Below are positions 52,853 to 63,047 of a stretch of 64,000 bases of DNA, in pieces. The translations under genes and the position numbers were made by a program. Source of the stretch: Sweltsa coloradensis (lineage: Eukaryota; Arthropoda; Insecta; Plecoptera; Chloroperlidae); assembly GCA_024449915.1 (NCBI GenBank), contig JAMZAV010000297.1:930001-994000 (forward strand), given 5' to 3'. Each line of letters begins with the position of its first letter. The first letter of the stretch is position 1. The notes under the pieces are model-generated. The model made no database searches. It was given only the letters and a program-made list of their open reading frames with translations, and was not told where the DNA came from.

Positions 52853-54954
52853 TCTTGTATTTTCCTTTAATCCGCTTGACTACTTGTGTTCAATCACACG
52901 TCCACGCTTTCTCCGAGTCTGCGTCTTCTGCACAATGCGATCAAATTATTTGTATTTAGTAATTAGTAATAACGTTTGGAAATGCAGTACATTACAAAAT
53001 GTGCAAAATACAAAATTTACAAACATGTCGATAACTTTTATTATTCCATGTACTATCATTATCATCTGTGGGTGCAACAATAGTGTGGGTCGATTTCTCT
53101 TTTACGAATTTTACCAAAAGTACCCATTACAATTCATTGGCAGTCAATGAGAAAATCTTATTCTGGTGTTATCAATGTTAAAGTTGCTGAGTTTACAGGC
53201 AACAATACTTTTGTAATGTTGTGCTTGTCAATTATTTATGACTAAGGCCTAGAATTGCAACAATTAACAGGGTTACTAAATTACAAATAGGACATTTAAT
53301 TGTTGTTATATTATTCTATATACAACTTAAACTTCATTTTTAACGTTTGGTAAATAATACAAAAACAGTGAAACGTCAACATCTTTGTCATTTCATTTTC
53401 AATTTATCTCGTGAATGTGACAAAAGTTGACACTGAGGTGAGGTAAACGAAATGTGCTTGCAAATATAGCAGGGGCCGAACTGACGGGACGAGTAATTAC
53501 TAGTTTTACATAAAACCATAACTTACGTGCTTTTGTTGTTTTTGACTCAGAAAAACCAATTTTTTACCACTGGCTCTACGTCAATGATAGCGATCCGATA
53601 GTGAACGGAAATCCGATTATCCCTTCGAAGTAAACACATTAATTTTCGCTTTTCGCTACTTACAGACAGCTAACCACAAGACTCTCCATTCAACTGTTTG
53701 TTTTTACCGAAAATTCGAATGCAACCTTTAGTGTTTACATTGAGAACTTTTAGAAAATAAAATCGAGGTGTATTTCGTACCATTGGCCTTGGGATCAACT
53801 GTCAACAAATTTGTGATGTGAAACCCTTCTTTTACCAAAGGCCAAGTCCACAGACAATAAATCTGGGCAGAATGTAAATTCTTCGCGTTTCAGACTAATT
53901 CGTTTCCTAACAAGGTAGCCCAGCTCCCACACTGTCGCCCCTCCCTGTTGTCGTAAACACGCACCAGCCCAAGTCAAGTCAGAGTTAACGACCAATAAAA
54001 CTGTAGCCTGCCAACCCTAGACTCCATCCGACAATCCCTTAATGATTTACATCATCGCTCACCTCACGTCGTGGTGGGACACGCTGCTTTATTCATGATT
54101 TTCATTTATTTGCTGTGATACATTACTAAATATTTATTGGGTCTTGGCTAGGTTGTGACATTACTTGGCATTATGTAGGCCTAAAATCCACACGTAGGAA
54201 AATATATCGTTATATCGACATTGTTTACGAACATCTTTCGTGAAAATGAATAATATGAAATGTAGGCCCTATTAGGGAGAGAAGCTTCCACACAAGCTTC
54301 TCTTTTCAGTCCATCTGTTTGTGCGTGTGTCACTTCTCACGATAAAAATCCAACATGAAAAAGTCCGATTACCTTGCGTATTTTGTTGGCCTTGCCCTTC
54401 AACAAGCATGATACGGGATGTTTTGGGTGCTCTGGTGGTAAGAAAGAATTGCTATTGGCTAGACCCCCCCCCCCCTTCCCAAAGTTCGAACCTGTATGCC
54501 CCGGTACCTCTACTATATTAATGAATGCGACAACAAGGGACGAACATTGTTTTAAGTGTTAGCACCCCGGCGCCCCCTCCAAAACGATCAACGCAAGGTC
54601 AATGACTTATTTTTGTATTTTTCTTCGGCGATCTGTTGATTTACATTCTACGTTCGTTCATTCATCATCCATGAGTTAAGAATTTATTGGGATTATGGAA
54701 AATAAAAGATGTGATACTAATTAGAAATGTGTAACATAATAAGTAAAAATATAGGAAAAAACAAAGTTAGTTAGTTTTAATGTAGCTTTACCTGTCCCAT
54801 GATGGAACAGTTGTGGATCAAAGAGTCGTCATTCCATTAAAAAAGTAACTGCTGCCTTGTAAATCCATGGTCATTCCATTCATTCAAATAACATAATTAT
54901 TATTTAAATCTCTTTGGTTTTGATTGTTAATAGAGGTTGTTATTAATGTTGCAG
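52853..54954. other. 3' part of the intron before the first recognised teneurin exon
   Basis: AT-rich intronic sequence with a 12-C run at 54464-54475. The acceptor TTATTAATGTTGCAG ends at 54954. No other feature is supported. Confidence 0.55.
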
Positions 54955-55125
54955 GCTGCTTGCTGGACTGTGCGCCCCCTGATGTACCCCCTCGCAATCC
55001 CGCGATGAGCCGTTTGAATGGCCGCCTGCCGCAAGGCATCATGGGTAATCCCGCCGAGCGTGACAACGACTTCGAGCCGTCGTGTCTCGTGCGGACCCCA
55101 TCTGGCAACGTCTACATACCCTCAG
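54955..55125 (+). CDS. Ten-m: Teneurin exon: distal intracellular domain
   Basis: This 171-nt exon encodes part of the cytoplasmic domain of a teneurin, a large type II transmembrane adhesion and signalling receptor. It runs from acceptor TTGCAG to donor CAG|GTGCGT and is phase 1 at both ends. It contains PPDVPPRNP (54975-55001), MSRLNGR and then DFEPSCLVRTPSGNVYIPS. In Drosophila Ten-m, as I recall it, nearly the same order and wording occurs. PDVPPR fits the PxxPxR class II SH3-ligand pattern, and vertebrate teneurin cytoplasmic tails are known to bind SH3 adaptors, so the same is plausible here. Splicing to 56060 gives YIPS-DYKS. The start methionine is upstream and not in sight. Ten-m rather than Ten-a is my best reading. 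Confidence 0.92.
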
Positions 55126-56059
55126 GTGCGTTGGCAACAGTGTCGCGCCAGTCAGGTGAGGTTAGAGTCTTCGGAGAGCCCGCACGTGGTCAAGCCTTGC
55201 CCTTTGACAAACTGTGAAGTATTCATCTCGTTGCCGAGATGTTTAGATCTTCGACTTGTGTAGAGTATATTATGCTTATTTTCGAAGTGTTTCAAGGAGT
55301 AGGTCCTAGAACCTTTTACTTCAGCTAAGACTATTATATAGGACCTCCCTATAGACTGAACCTTAGCTACACAGTATTAGACGGACTCTGCACTAGCGGG
55401 TCCTTTTAAAACGTTTAATCTTCTGTAGCTACTTAGTACTAACTCGCCCCCCCCTCCCTAACATAGTTCCTAGCAAAAATTTATGCTAGAAACTAGGTAG
55501 GGGTGGGGGTGGGCAAAGCGCGTGGCGAGGTAGTATCACGTATTAAAGTGGACCCGCTTAGCGGCAATGAGTATGCAATAGGCAGCTAGAGACCGAGCCT
55601 AACTATAGCTGCTAAATGGAGATATGCAAATCAGTGGATAAAAAACAGTAGGCTACCTACCGGTAGGCCTACCATATCATTTTTAGGAAGCGTATACAAG
55701 GCCCGTCTAACCTCGATTGACGAACCTGTCATATTTGCTCACGATGACACGGCTAAAAAATCACGAACTAAATCCTATGTAGGCCTAAGCTATAATTTAT
55801 GCGGTAAAGGAACTTTTAAACAGTAACTTTTATTATTTCAGGGACTCAAAAGTTCCTTTTGGTGTAAGGAAGAAACTTTTAAAGTTCCTTTTTTGCAGGG
55901 ACTTACCCATCACTGCGTATCGAAATGTTATTCAATAATAATTATTGTAATAGGTATCGTAGGCCTATGCAACCCTAAAATTGTCAGCCTGTTTTAGATC
56001 CTAAACCTGTGAATTGTAATTAATTTCCAGACATCTAATAACAAATAATTATCTTTTAG
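55126..56059 (+). other. Teneurin intron, 934 bp
   Basis: Begins GTGCGT and ends TTTTAG. Contains four of the clustered TAGGCCTA palindromes of this region if the edge copies are counted (55664, 55780, 55960 and nearby variants). A repeated GGAACTTTTAAA / AAAGTTCC phrase at about 55808-55890 can fold. Confidence 0.85.
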
Positions 56060-56123
56060 ATTACAAGTCCAACTCATCTTGTAGCAGTCCATCGAAAGGC
56101 GACATTCAAAAGAACTCTGAAAG
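56060..56123 (+). CDS. Ten-m: Teneurin exon: short Ser/Cys/Pro intracellular segment
   Basis: A 64-nt exon from acceptor ATCTTTTAG to donor AAAG|GTATGT. With the G left by the previous exon it reads DYKSNSSCSSPSKGDIQKNSE and leaves AG to start the next codon. The Drosophila counterpart as I recall it is DFKSGSACSTPTK followed by a charged stretch ending in ER, so order and spacing agree. Phase is 1 in and 2 out, matching both neighbours exactly. Too short to be recognised without its neighbours. Serines here could be phosphorylation sites, but that is inference. Confidence 0.88.
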
Positions 56124-57755
56124 GTATGTACAACGTTAATCAAACTGAATATTCTTACGTCTTAGAATGGCCAGTTCACATAGGCTAGTCGTAAGGTTTA
56201 GTCCTATTTGTAGGCCTATGGTATAAGATTTTGAGGGCATGATTTGGTATTTGTTATTGTATTTATCAGGGCCGTAAATAGGATATAAAAATTACCCAGG
56301 TATGATTAGTAGGCCTACATGACCTTGCACAATGCAGGTTCTGGAGGGGGAGTTCCCCCAGCTATCAGTGCACCGGCCAGAATGTATGTCAGCAAAGGCC
56401 TCTCCATCTTCTTCTGTCCTGCCACCACTCCTCTCCTTCCACCACATTCCAGTCTCCTCCTCGCTGTTCCACATCTTTTCCCAATTGGTCTCCTACCTGG
56501 AATTTCCAATTCCATCATCCTTCTTGGTAATCTCTTTCCCATCCTTTTGACATGTCTGAACCACTTTAATCTTCTCTCTCCAATTCGCTAATTGTTGTGA
56601 TTGCAAACTTACCGTATATTATATTGTACTCTACTCCAGATTTTTACCCAGGTATTTACCCGGGTTACCAACCCCTGCTTATGGAGGTGGTATTTAGTAT
56701 TCAGTAGAGTGTTGTTTATTTGCTGTGGATAAATAAATACAAGTACCTACTTAGATATTTAATTAGGCATACATACTGCATAATATAATATTGTGTATAA
56801 TATAGACTATTTGTGTTGTGATGTAAGCGACATTTCAACGTCTGATTCGCTAGTCGTCAGAAAGATGGATATTTTCATCTTTCTTGTGGCTGACTCCTAC
56901 GACTAAACCTTGCGACCGTGTGTGATCGCTAGCACGTGTTCCCATACTTCATCTGCTACTTATGTCTACGACTAAACCTTATGACTTGATGTGAAACGTA
57001 GATGGGCCTGGTAGCTTAGGGCATAAATCAATGATTGAAGATACAATCCAGTTTCTATGGTTTTGATATGTTGCTTGGTTTCATAACCCCAAGATGATTC
57101 TCTATGATCCCTTGGCTATTTCACTGAGCTGTTGTTGAGTTTGCTCAACATTCTGCCTAGTCATGTTGGCTACTTTCTAAATGTAATCTGGGAGATAACT
57201 GCCAGCAGTAGCACAGACAGTTTTTAGAAAAATACTGAGCATTGGACCAAGACCATACAAAGCTATACACAAGAAATATTAAAATAATACAGAATCGTTC
57301 TGTTTAAATTGTGTGAATTCCACTGCATGATTTGGTATTGTTTGTGTAGGCCTAGGTATTTCATTGAGGACCACTAGGCGTATATATAAAGATAATAGCA
57401 AACTATAGGCCTACGTAATCTATTAAATTGGGTTGCTTCTACATGTTTTGATTGACTGCCTTTGGGTTGTTAGTTACCACTTTGATACCTACTCGAGTCC
57501 TATTGTCTTAATGTAAGAATATTATGATATAAAATACTACATAGGTAGACCTTTTTATTATTTAGGATAGGTAAATAATTAAATATTAATATAGTCATAG
57601 GCTAATTAATAATTTTAATTAAAAAATATAGGATTAGGCCTATTTGTTTAGGTGCATAGGACCTAGATCTTACACAGAGGCCCATAATAAATGTTTAATT
57701 CTTACTTTTATTTGCTTACCTGTCCATAAATGTAATGATTGTGTGTTGTGTCCAG
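56124..57755 (+). other. Teneurin intron, 1632 bp
   Basis: Begins GTATGT and ends GTCCAG. Holds several TAGGCCTA palindromes (56211, 56310, 57347, 57406, 57635). Overlapping frames at 56292-56591 arise from a pyrimidine-rich stretch and show no domain. Confidence 0.85.
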
Positions 57756-57952
57756 ATGTGGTCTACCGTTTGGAACGCCGGTGCCCGTTCTGCCCGTCCG
57801 AAACAATCTGCGCCGCCCAAACTCGAGTCACTTTCCACAATCAAGGTTTCAGTTCCGGAAGGGTCTCGCTAGCAAGTGCAGTTGGAAGTGCACCGCCATT
57901 ATCTTTATCATTCTCTCAGTCGTACTCTGTGCCGCTCTCACGTATATGTCGG
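57756..57952 (+). CDS. Ten-m: Teneurin exon: juxtamembrane segment and transmembrane helix
   Basis: A 197-nt exon from acceptor TGTCCAG to donor TCGG|GTAAAT, phase 2 in and 1 out. The first base completes an Arg codon with the previous exon. The product starts RCGLPFGTPVPVLP and reaches a basic juxtamembrane stretch (FRKGLASKCSWK). A hydrophobic helix of about 20 residues follows, CTAIIFIILSVVLCAALTYM (57889-57948). Basic residues before the helix and the absence of an upstream signal peptide fit the known type II topology: N-terminus inside, C-terminus outside. GPVLP and FRKDL occur at the same places in the Drosophila protein as I recall it. Two cysteines flank the cytoplasmic end of the helix and could be palmitoylated, which is inference only. 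Confidence 0.93.
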
Positions 57953-58415
57953 GTAAATATGGTTACTGTTTTTTTTTTTATGTAGTCCTACCAGTAATAT
58001 GGGTTAACAAGTTTCCAATACCATAATGTTACCTACTGTGATTTAAAATGACGAAAAATTAAAATGTAATGCATGTTATCTAACTGTTGAGACTTTTTAC
58101 TCTAGGCAAGTCACATTTATTTTTGGCATATGGTTTGAAGTAGAACTTTGCTTACAGGTGAAGCTGTAGGATTTTCATGTTGTGTTTCATGTTTATTTTT
58201 TTATTTATCCTCCTTCATAATTCACCCATATTGTAGGTCACAAGGACCTACATGCATTAATTGAGTTCTGAATCTTAAACAATTTTTAGGTACCATATGC
58301 ATATTCTTTATTGACCAGATCCCTTTCCCTTAAAGCCACAGTTTGCACACATGCTAGAGTTAAAAAATGTCACTTAGCTTGTGTCCTTACAAATGTTTTT
58401 TTTTCTATGTTTCAG
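57953..58415 (+). other. Teneurin intron, 463 bp
   Basis: Begins GTAAAT and ends TTTCTATGTTTCAG, with a good pyrimidine tract. The start codon at 58367 lies in this intron, so the first 16 codons of the long frame starting there are not translated as part of the gene. Confidence 0.88.
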
Positions 58416-60764
58416 CGGTAAATCTATTAAATTGGTCATATCAGAGTGCGAAAGCTTGTACAGTTCTTGTCGGGGAAAACTCGGAAGTTTTCCCACCGAA
58501 ATCATCGGCCGAAACAAACCGATCTTCTAGTCGCAATCGTCCTACAACGGGAGGTAAATACGCCGATCTGGTGGACAATATCAGTACTAAGCACCTGGAT
58601 CGTAGGCGTAGAGATGTTGCTCCTGTTGATAACCAGCATGCTAAAATAGAGTTAGACCCTAGTGCACACCAACACCATGTAGGTCTAGATGCAGTTGTTG
58701 TGCATGCCAAGTCAAATCTCTCTATCAATACAATGCATGACACCGACTTGAATACAACAAACAGCGAAGACTTACAGGAAGTCCAGCATGCATTTGTGTC
58801 TGCTCCGCTTATTATTAGTGTTTCGAACACTAACTTTTCTCTACTGGATAGTCAGGGTCTTCCACGCAAGAGATTTGAATTGGACGAAGATTTGGGAAGT
58901 GGGTTTTTTCCTTCGCATGGGGAGTTTTCCAACAACGATGATATTGCCTCTTTGAAAGAGTTATCGAAAGAACAGGATGACACTGATAGCAACAGTGTTG
59001 ACCGTGGAGCAGAAGTCATCGATGTCGGTATGTCGCATCCTGAGGTAGGCGAAGCGGAAGAAGAACAGGTCGGGCTGGGTCCAAGTTCGGAATCAAGTGT
59101 TGCACACCATGAAAAGCTGCACCTCGTTGAATCAGGAGATGAAATTCTTGCTTCTACTGTTCTACCTCCAGAACACGTTCTAGGAAGCAAAGATGAAGAT
59201 CTGATAAGCAGTGCTGAAGTTGGTGTACCTGTATTGCATCCCATAAGAGCAACAGATAAAGAAGAAGAAAACACAGGGGAGCATGAGGGTAATGTTGTAA
59301 GCAGTGTTGATAGTGCAGCCCCTGTGCACCTTCATGAAAATGAGGATTCAATGACAGACAGTTCTCATAGTTTGAAACCTGTTGAGCATTTAATCAGTAC
59401 TATAGCCGCTGATTCCGTACCAGATGAAGATATGTTGCCAACAGGTAAGGTTCAGTCATCAAAGCATGTACTGAACGTTTCCTCTGTTGATCATCACTCT
59501 CACGAAAATCTGAAGTTGCCGACTGATATAGCTGACAATTTGGAGTCTGTCGAGGAAGTAGTTGTCACCAACCCTGACAATCACTCGCAGACGGAAGAAA
59601 AGTTACTTACAAGTACGGCTGAGTTGGTTGATGAAGGAGTTAACTCGACGGCTAATGCTTCTGATAATACACATGAGAAGCCTGCGATGACTAGTGCAGA
59701 GTCAATTCAACACGACGATCCTGTGTATTCTTATGGGCAGGATGAAGTGGAGATCGTGAAGCTAACCCACGAGTCGGTCACCTTGAAATCCAACAAGGGG
59801 GAGATGCAACACACGAGTCCAGATGCCAATAAACTAAATAATGAGGTCGAAGAACATCTCAGTCACCTGGATACAACTGGAAAGACAATCGTTACGAATT
59901 CTTCCCGCCAGTCCGACGATAGAAATGATGGTCTACATGTGATGAAGACACAATTGGAAAGGAATCTGGATGACGGCAAACTCAAACCCGATGCAATCCT
60001 TGCAAAGCATGTGCCTGTGTTAACCCCAAGTGTTTCTAACCTACCCGTGCCTGAGAATGAGACATTAACTGCATTGAACGACAATGCAACTCACCCGCAC
60101 GTCGCCAAGCGTGTGTTTGTGAATGTTACGATAGACACCGACGATGAACCCAACTCCCACAAACCAGTCTATGTTTTGTCTGTGTCTGTCCCATCCTCTG
60201 AAGACGAAAGAAACAAAGTTGAGATAAATCCTCCCTCCCCAAAATCTGCTGTAGTTAGTTTCAGCGAGGACAAAAAAAAGGCTACCAAGCCTGATCACTT
60301 CACAACATTCTCTCCTTACTATATTTGGGGTGGAGTGTGTGAATGTTCATGTCCCTGTCTTGATAATTCAAAAGAAACTAACGACACAGACTCGCAGGAG
60401 GAATTCGAGGACTCACCATCAATTATTACAGGGACCCCAATGGCTACGAACCAAAGTGCGGAAAAGTTACAACAACAGAAGGTAGAGGTGATTCAAGTTT
60501 ACAGTGAACCAGGGAATGTTTCTAGTATCACTGAGAGTCCAGTTCCTATTTCAACGACAGAGTTCGAAGAGATCTCTACGATGTCCGAACTTGAAACGAC
60601 GATGCAAGAAACGGCGCCGCCAGAATTGAATGAAGAGATTACTGGAGGTGATATCTCGAGCACTACCTCGATCTCGCCGATCTCTGTAGAGGTTGCGACT
60701 ACACCGGAGGCTCCGAGCTGTCCTGTGGTCACACCTGAACCTCCACTCATTCTCATCTTACAAG
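58416..60764 (+). CDS. Ten-m: Teneurin exon: giant extracellular linker, 783 codons
   Basis: A 2349-nt exon from acceptor TTTCAG to donor CAAG|GTAGGA, phase 1 at both ends. It starts AVNLLNWSYQSAKACTVLVGEN, matching the first extracellular residues of Drosophila Ten-m as I recall them. The rest is not recognised: acidic, Ser/Thr/Asn/His-rich and apparently disordered. An RRRR furin-type site is at exon residues 63-66 (58601-58612). More than 15 NxS/T sequons are present. A degenerate 29-residue repeat starts at residues 359, 388 and 417. CECSCPC lies at residues 642-648 (60338-60358). Cysteines are otherwise almost absent. The EGF-repeat region of teneurins must follow downstream. Known linkers here are, to my knowledge, far shorter. 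Internal phase-1 donors at 58554 and 59445 could make shorter versions. Confidence 0.9.
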
Positions 60765-61435
60765 GTAGGACCAAGTCTGATACATATTATTTAATTAACA
60801 GTTAACACAAACCATTTCCTATCACATGTCTAATTTGGTGCATGGTTTGGAATTAGGTATCTATTGGTGTGAGCAATCTGCATGGTTTTGAATGGTTTGG
60901 TGGTTTTGGCTATGTGTTGCACAATAATACATTAATTTGTTTTGCCTACCACTATGAACTTGCAGCTCATTCGGGCCCAAAAAGTAAAGTATCTGGTCCC
61001 AGTAGTTTTTGTTCGTAAATTACTAGTTGGTAATTGTTTGGCATAATAACTGTGCTAGTATTTGTAAATTGTATTTGCCGGATTTTGTAGCCCCTAGTAC
61101 AGATACCTAGTACCAACTCCACCATGGCTTTGAAAATAAAATGCAAATTAAAATTATTAACAAACTTTTATTAAAAATGATTTGCCTACTTATAATCTAA
61201 AAACAATAACTACTATATTTTATTATATTATGTATTACAAGCTTTCTTAAAAGTTGTACGGCGTACCTAACCATAAAAATTAAAAACTAAAATACCTTTT
61301 GTAGCTGCCTATCCAAATTTGTTAGTAGGCCTACAGTGTAGTTTCTAGTTAAATTCAACATGACATAGAACTAATTGAATAGCCAAGCCATCCACACAAA
61401 TACAAATAATTCCATCAATAGCTTAAATAATTTTT
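60765..61435 (+). other. Start of the next teneurin intron (incomplete)
   Basis: Begins GTAGGA and continues past the window end, so it is at least 3236 bp long. No exon resembling the post-linker region or the EGF repeats of teneurins was found up to base 64000. One TAGGCCTA lies at 61326. Confidence 0.7.
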
Positions 61436-62161
61436 TGGATGAGCAAAGCGAAGATTCCATTTCACTACACTGGAGAAAAAAATCCGGAATGTTTTTTATT
61501 CTTTTCTTTTTTTTGTATTTTTGTGTGTCTGTTAACACGATTCCGGCTAAACCGATACTCCGATTGCGATGAAATTTTATGGAGGCCTTCGAAATCTCTG
61601 AAATTAGAACTGCCACGTTTTTGAGCGCAATCGGGAATTTTTTTCTCATAAAAAACGCAATTTTACGATTTTTTTTTATTTTTTAAAAATGTCTTCGACT
61701 TATAACACCTACATGCTTTATCCGATTGTAATGATTTTTTCATAGAAGCTTAATTTTATGAATTGAGATATTCGTGTGAAATTTGAGCGTAATCGAAAAA
61801 TTATTTCTCATAAAAATCGAAATTTTACGGGTTTTTTCTTTTTTAAAACAATTATTTGACTTATAACACCTACATGCTTTATCCTATTGTAATAATTTTT
61901 TCACAGAACCTTAATTTCATGAATTAATATATTCGTGTTAAATTTGAGCGCAATCGAATAATTATTTCTTATGAAAATTGCAATTTTACCATTTTTTTCT
62001 TAAAAAAAAAAAAAAAACGATTAATTAAAAAAATTAAGTTTATTTTTTATTTTATTTAATTTAATTTTTAAAAAAACTTCGACTGAGTAATGATTTTTTC
62101 ACAGAACACCAGAAAATCCACGTAACACATGGCAGCTCAATGCACCAATTACGCTCATCCA
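61436..62161. mobile_element. Non-autonomous element with TGGATGAGC terminal inverted repeats (copy B)
   Basis: TGGATGAGC at 61436-61444 and GCTCATCCA at 62153-62161 bound 726 bp. Both termini are exact inverted repeats of 9 bp, and copies A and B also share the sequence just inside (GAGC, then AAGC and AAGA, then TTCAATTTCACT or ATTCCATTTCACT). The interior has a ~162-bp unit repeated with phrases ACTTATAACACCTACATGCT and ATTTTTTCA. It is intronic and on current evidence non-coding. Confidence 0.68.
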
Positions 62162-62545
62162 GCAACGCGGCGGGACTTAAGCATTTTCCTAGTAGTTAAT
62201 AAGACATCCTCGGGAGCAAAAGAATTAACCTACGGCAGATAATATGCTAATGTAGCTATATATTAGTAGGTAGGCTAGGGCCTACTGATTTTGGCAATGG
62301 AGACTAGCAACCATTGACATTCCGTATGTCAGTCGAAGGTTTTGGCAGAAAACTTATTTGCCCTTAACACTCTTTTGCACTGAACTTGTTAGATAATCTG
62401 GCCACAATTTAATCTATATTCTAGGCTATGAATAAATCTATCTAGGGGTGTGCAAATCCATGTTTTTCATTTCGAATCCGAATCGAATCTTTCCGAAGAT
62501 TCGCGAATCCGAATCTTTTCCAATGGAATTTTGCGTAGTCTTTCG
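62162..62545. other. Intronic; hAT-like left terminus at 62442
   Basis: At 62442 CTAGGGGTGTGCAAATCC is followed by repeated GAATCCGAATC and GATTCGCGAATC phrases, a style seen at ends of some hAT-type MITEs. It is cut by the TTAA element starting at 62546, and its other end is not clear. Confidence 0.35.
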
Positions 62546-63047
62546 TTAACCCCTTAACTGTGCAATTTATTTTCAGAAGTTGTTCTTCCCCTGTGTATTT
62601 ATTTTAAGATTAAATGCCCTTATTTATACTTGAGTTGAAACTATCATTACTTTGCCATTTTTGCAAGTATCTCAATTATTTTTTTTGTATCATCACTGTA
62701 ATTAATTAAATCATTCAGTTCACCCTCCAAACTATATCTGAATCTAAAATAATTGACATGTTCTGGATATATAAACAACCCTTACGCGACGCCACTATGC
62801 ACAGATGAAGCAAAAGGCTCCTATTCCCGTTAGGATAGCCTCGAAAAATCGATCATCTACCACCAACATAACAGAACGAAAATCACTAGAATGAAGACCT
62901 CTGCTGCTGGCGATAATACGCGTATATATACGGCATGCACAGACACACGAAGTGGGAAGTGTTGCGGCGCGTATATTTACGGCATGCACAGTACGGATGC
63001 CGTTTAGCATGGACGTATATATACGGCATAAACAGCTAAGGGGTTAA
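62546..63047. mobile_element. TTAA-flanked MITE
   Basis: Exact TTAA duplications at 62546-62549 and 63044-63047 flank a 494-bp segment with inverted ends CCCCTTAACTGT and (reversed) CCCCTTAGCTGT, 11 of 12 matching. A phrase close to CGTATATATACGGCATGCAC occurs three times near the right end (about 62920, 62970 and 63014). TTAA target and CCC-type ends fit the piggyBac superfamily. No transposase. Confidence 0.75.

Larger units (their letters stand above)
1..54954 (+). other. Long non-coding tract upstream of the first recognised teneurin exon
   Basis: No exon of a recognisable protein was found here on either strand. Open frames are short, overlap in several frames and have no family resemblance. 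The tract ends at the acceptor of the exon at 54955, whose first two bases complete a codon begun upstream, so a coding exon must exist further 5'. The simplest reading is one very long intron, or intron plus 5' flank. The Drosophila Ten-m intracellular domain has an N-terminal part before the PPDVPPRNP segment, and its counterpart was not found here. Small 5' exons or non-coding transcripts could be missed by eye. Confidence 0.6.

Noticed and set aside
55846..55920. Acceptor-like TTATTTCAG and TTTTTTGCAG sites that could start an extra exon between 55125 and 56060
   Set aside because: The open stretches that follow end at donors in the wrong phase to join the exon at 56060, and the sequence is unlike the intracellular domain.
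58367..58415. Start codon and first 16 codons of the long frame that ends at 60805
   Set aside because: They lie before a strong acceptor (TTTCTATGTTTCAG) and the phase fits splicing from 57952, so they are intronic. Likewise the codons after 60764 run past the donor.
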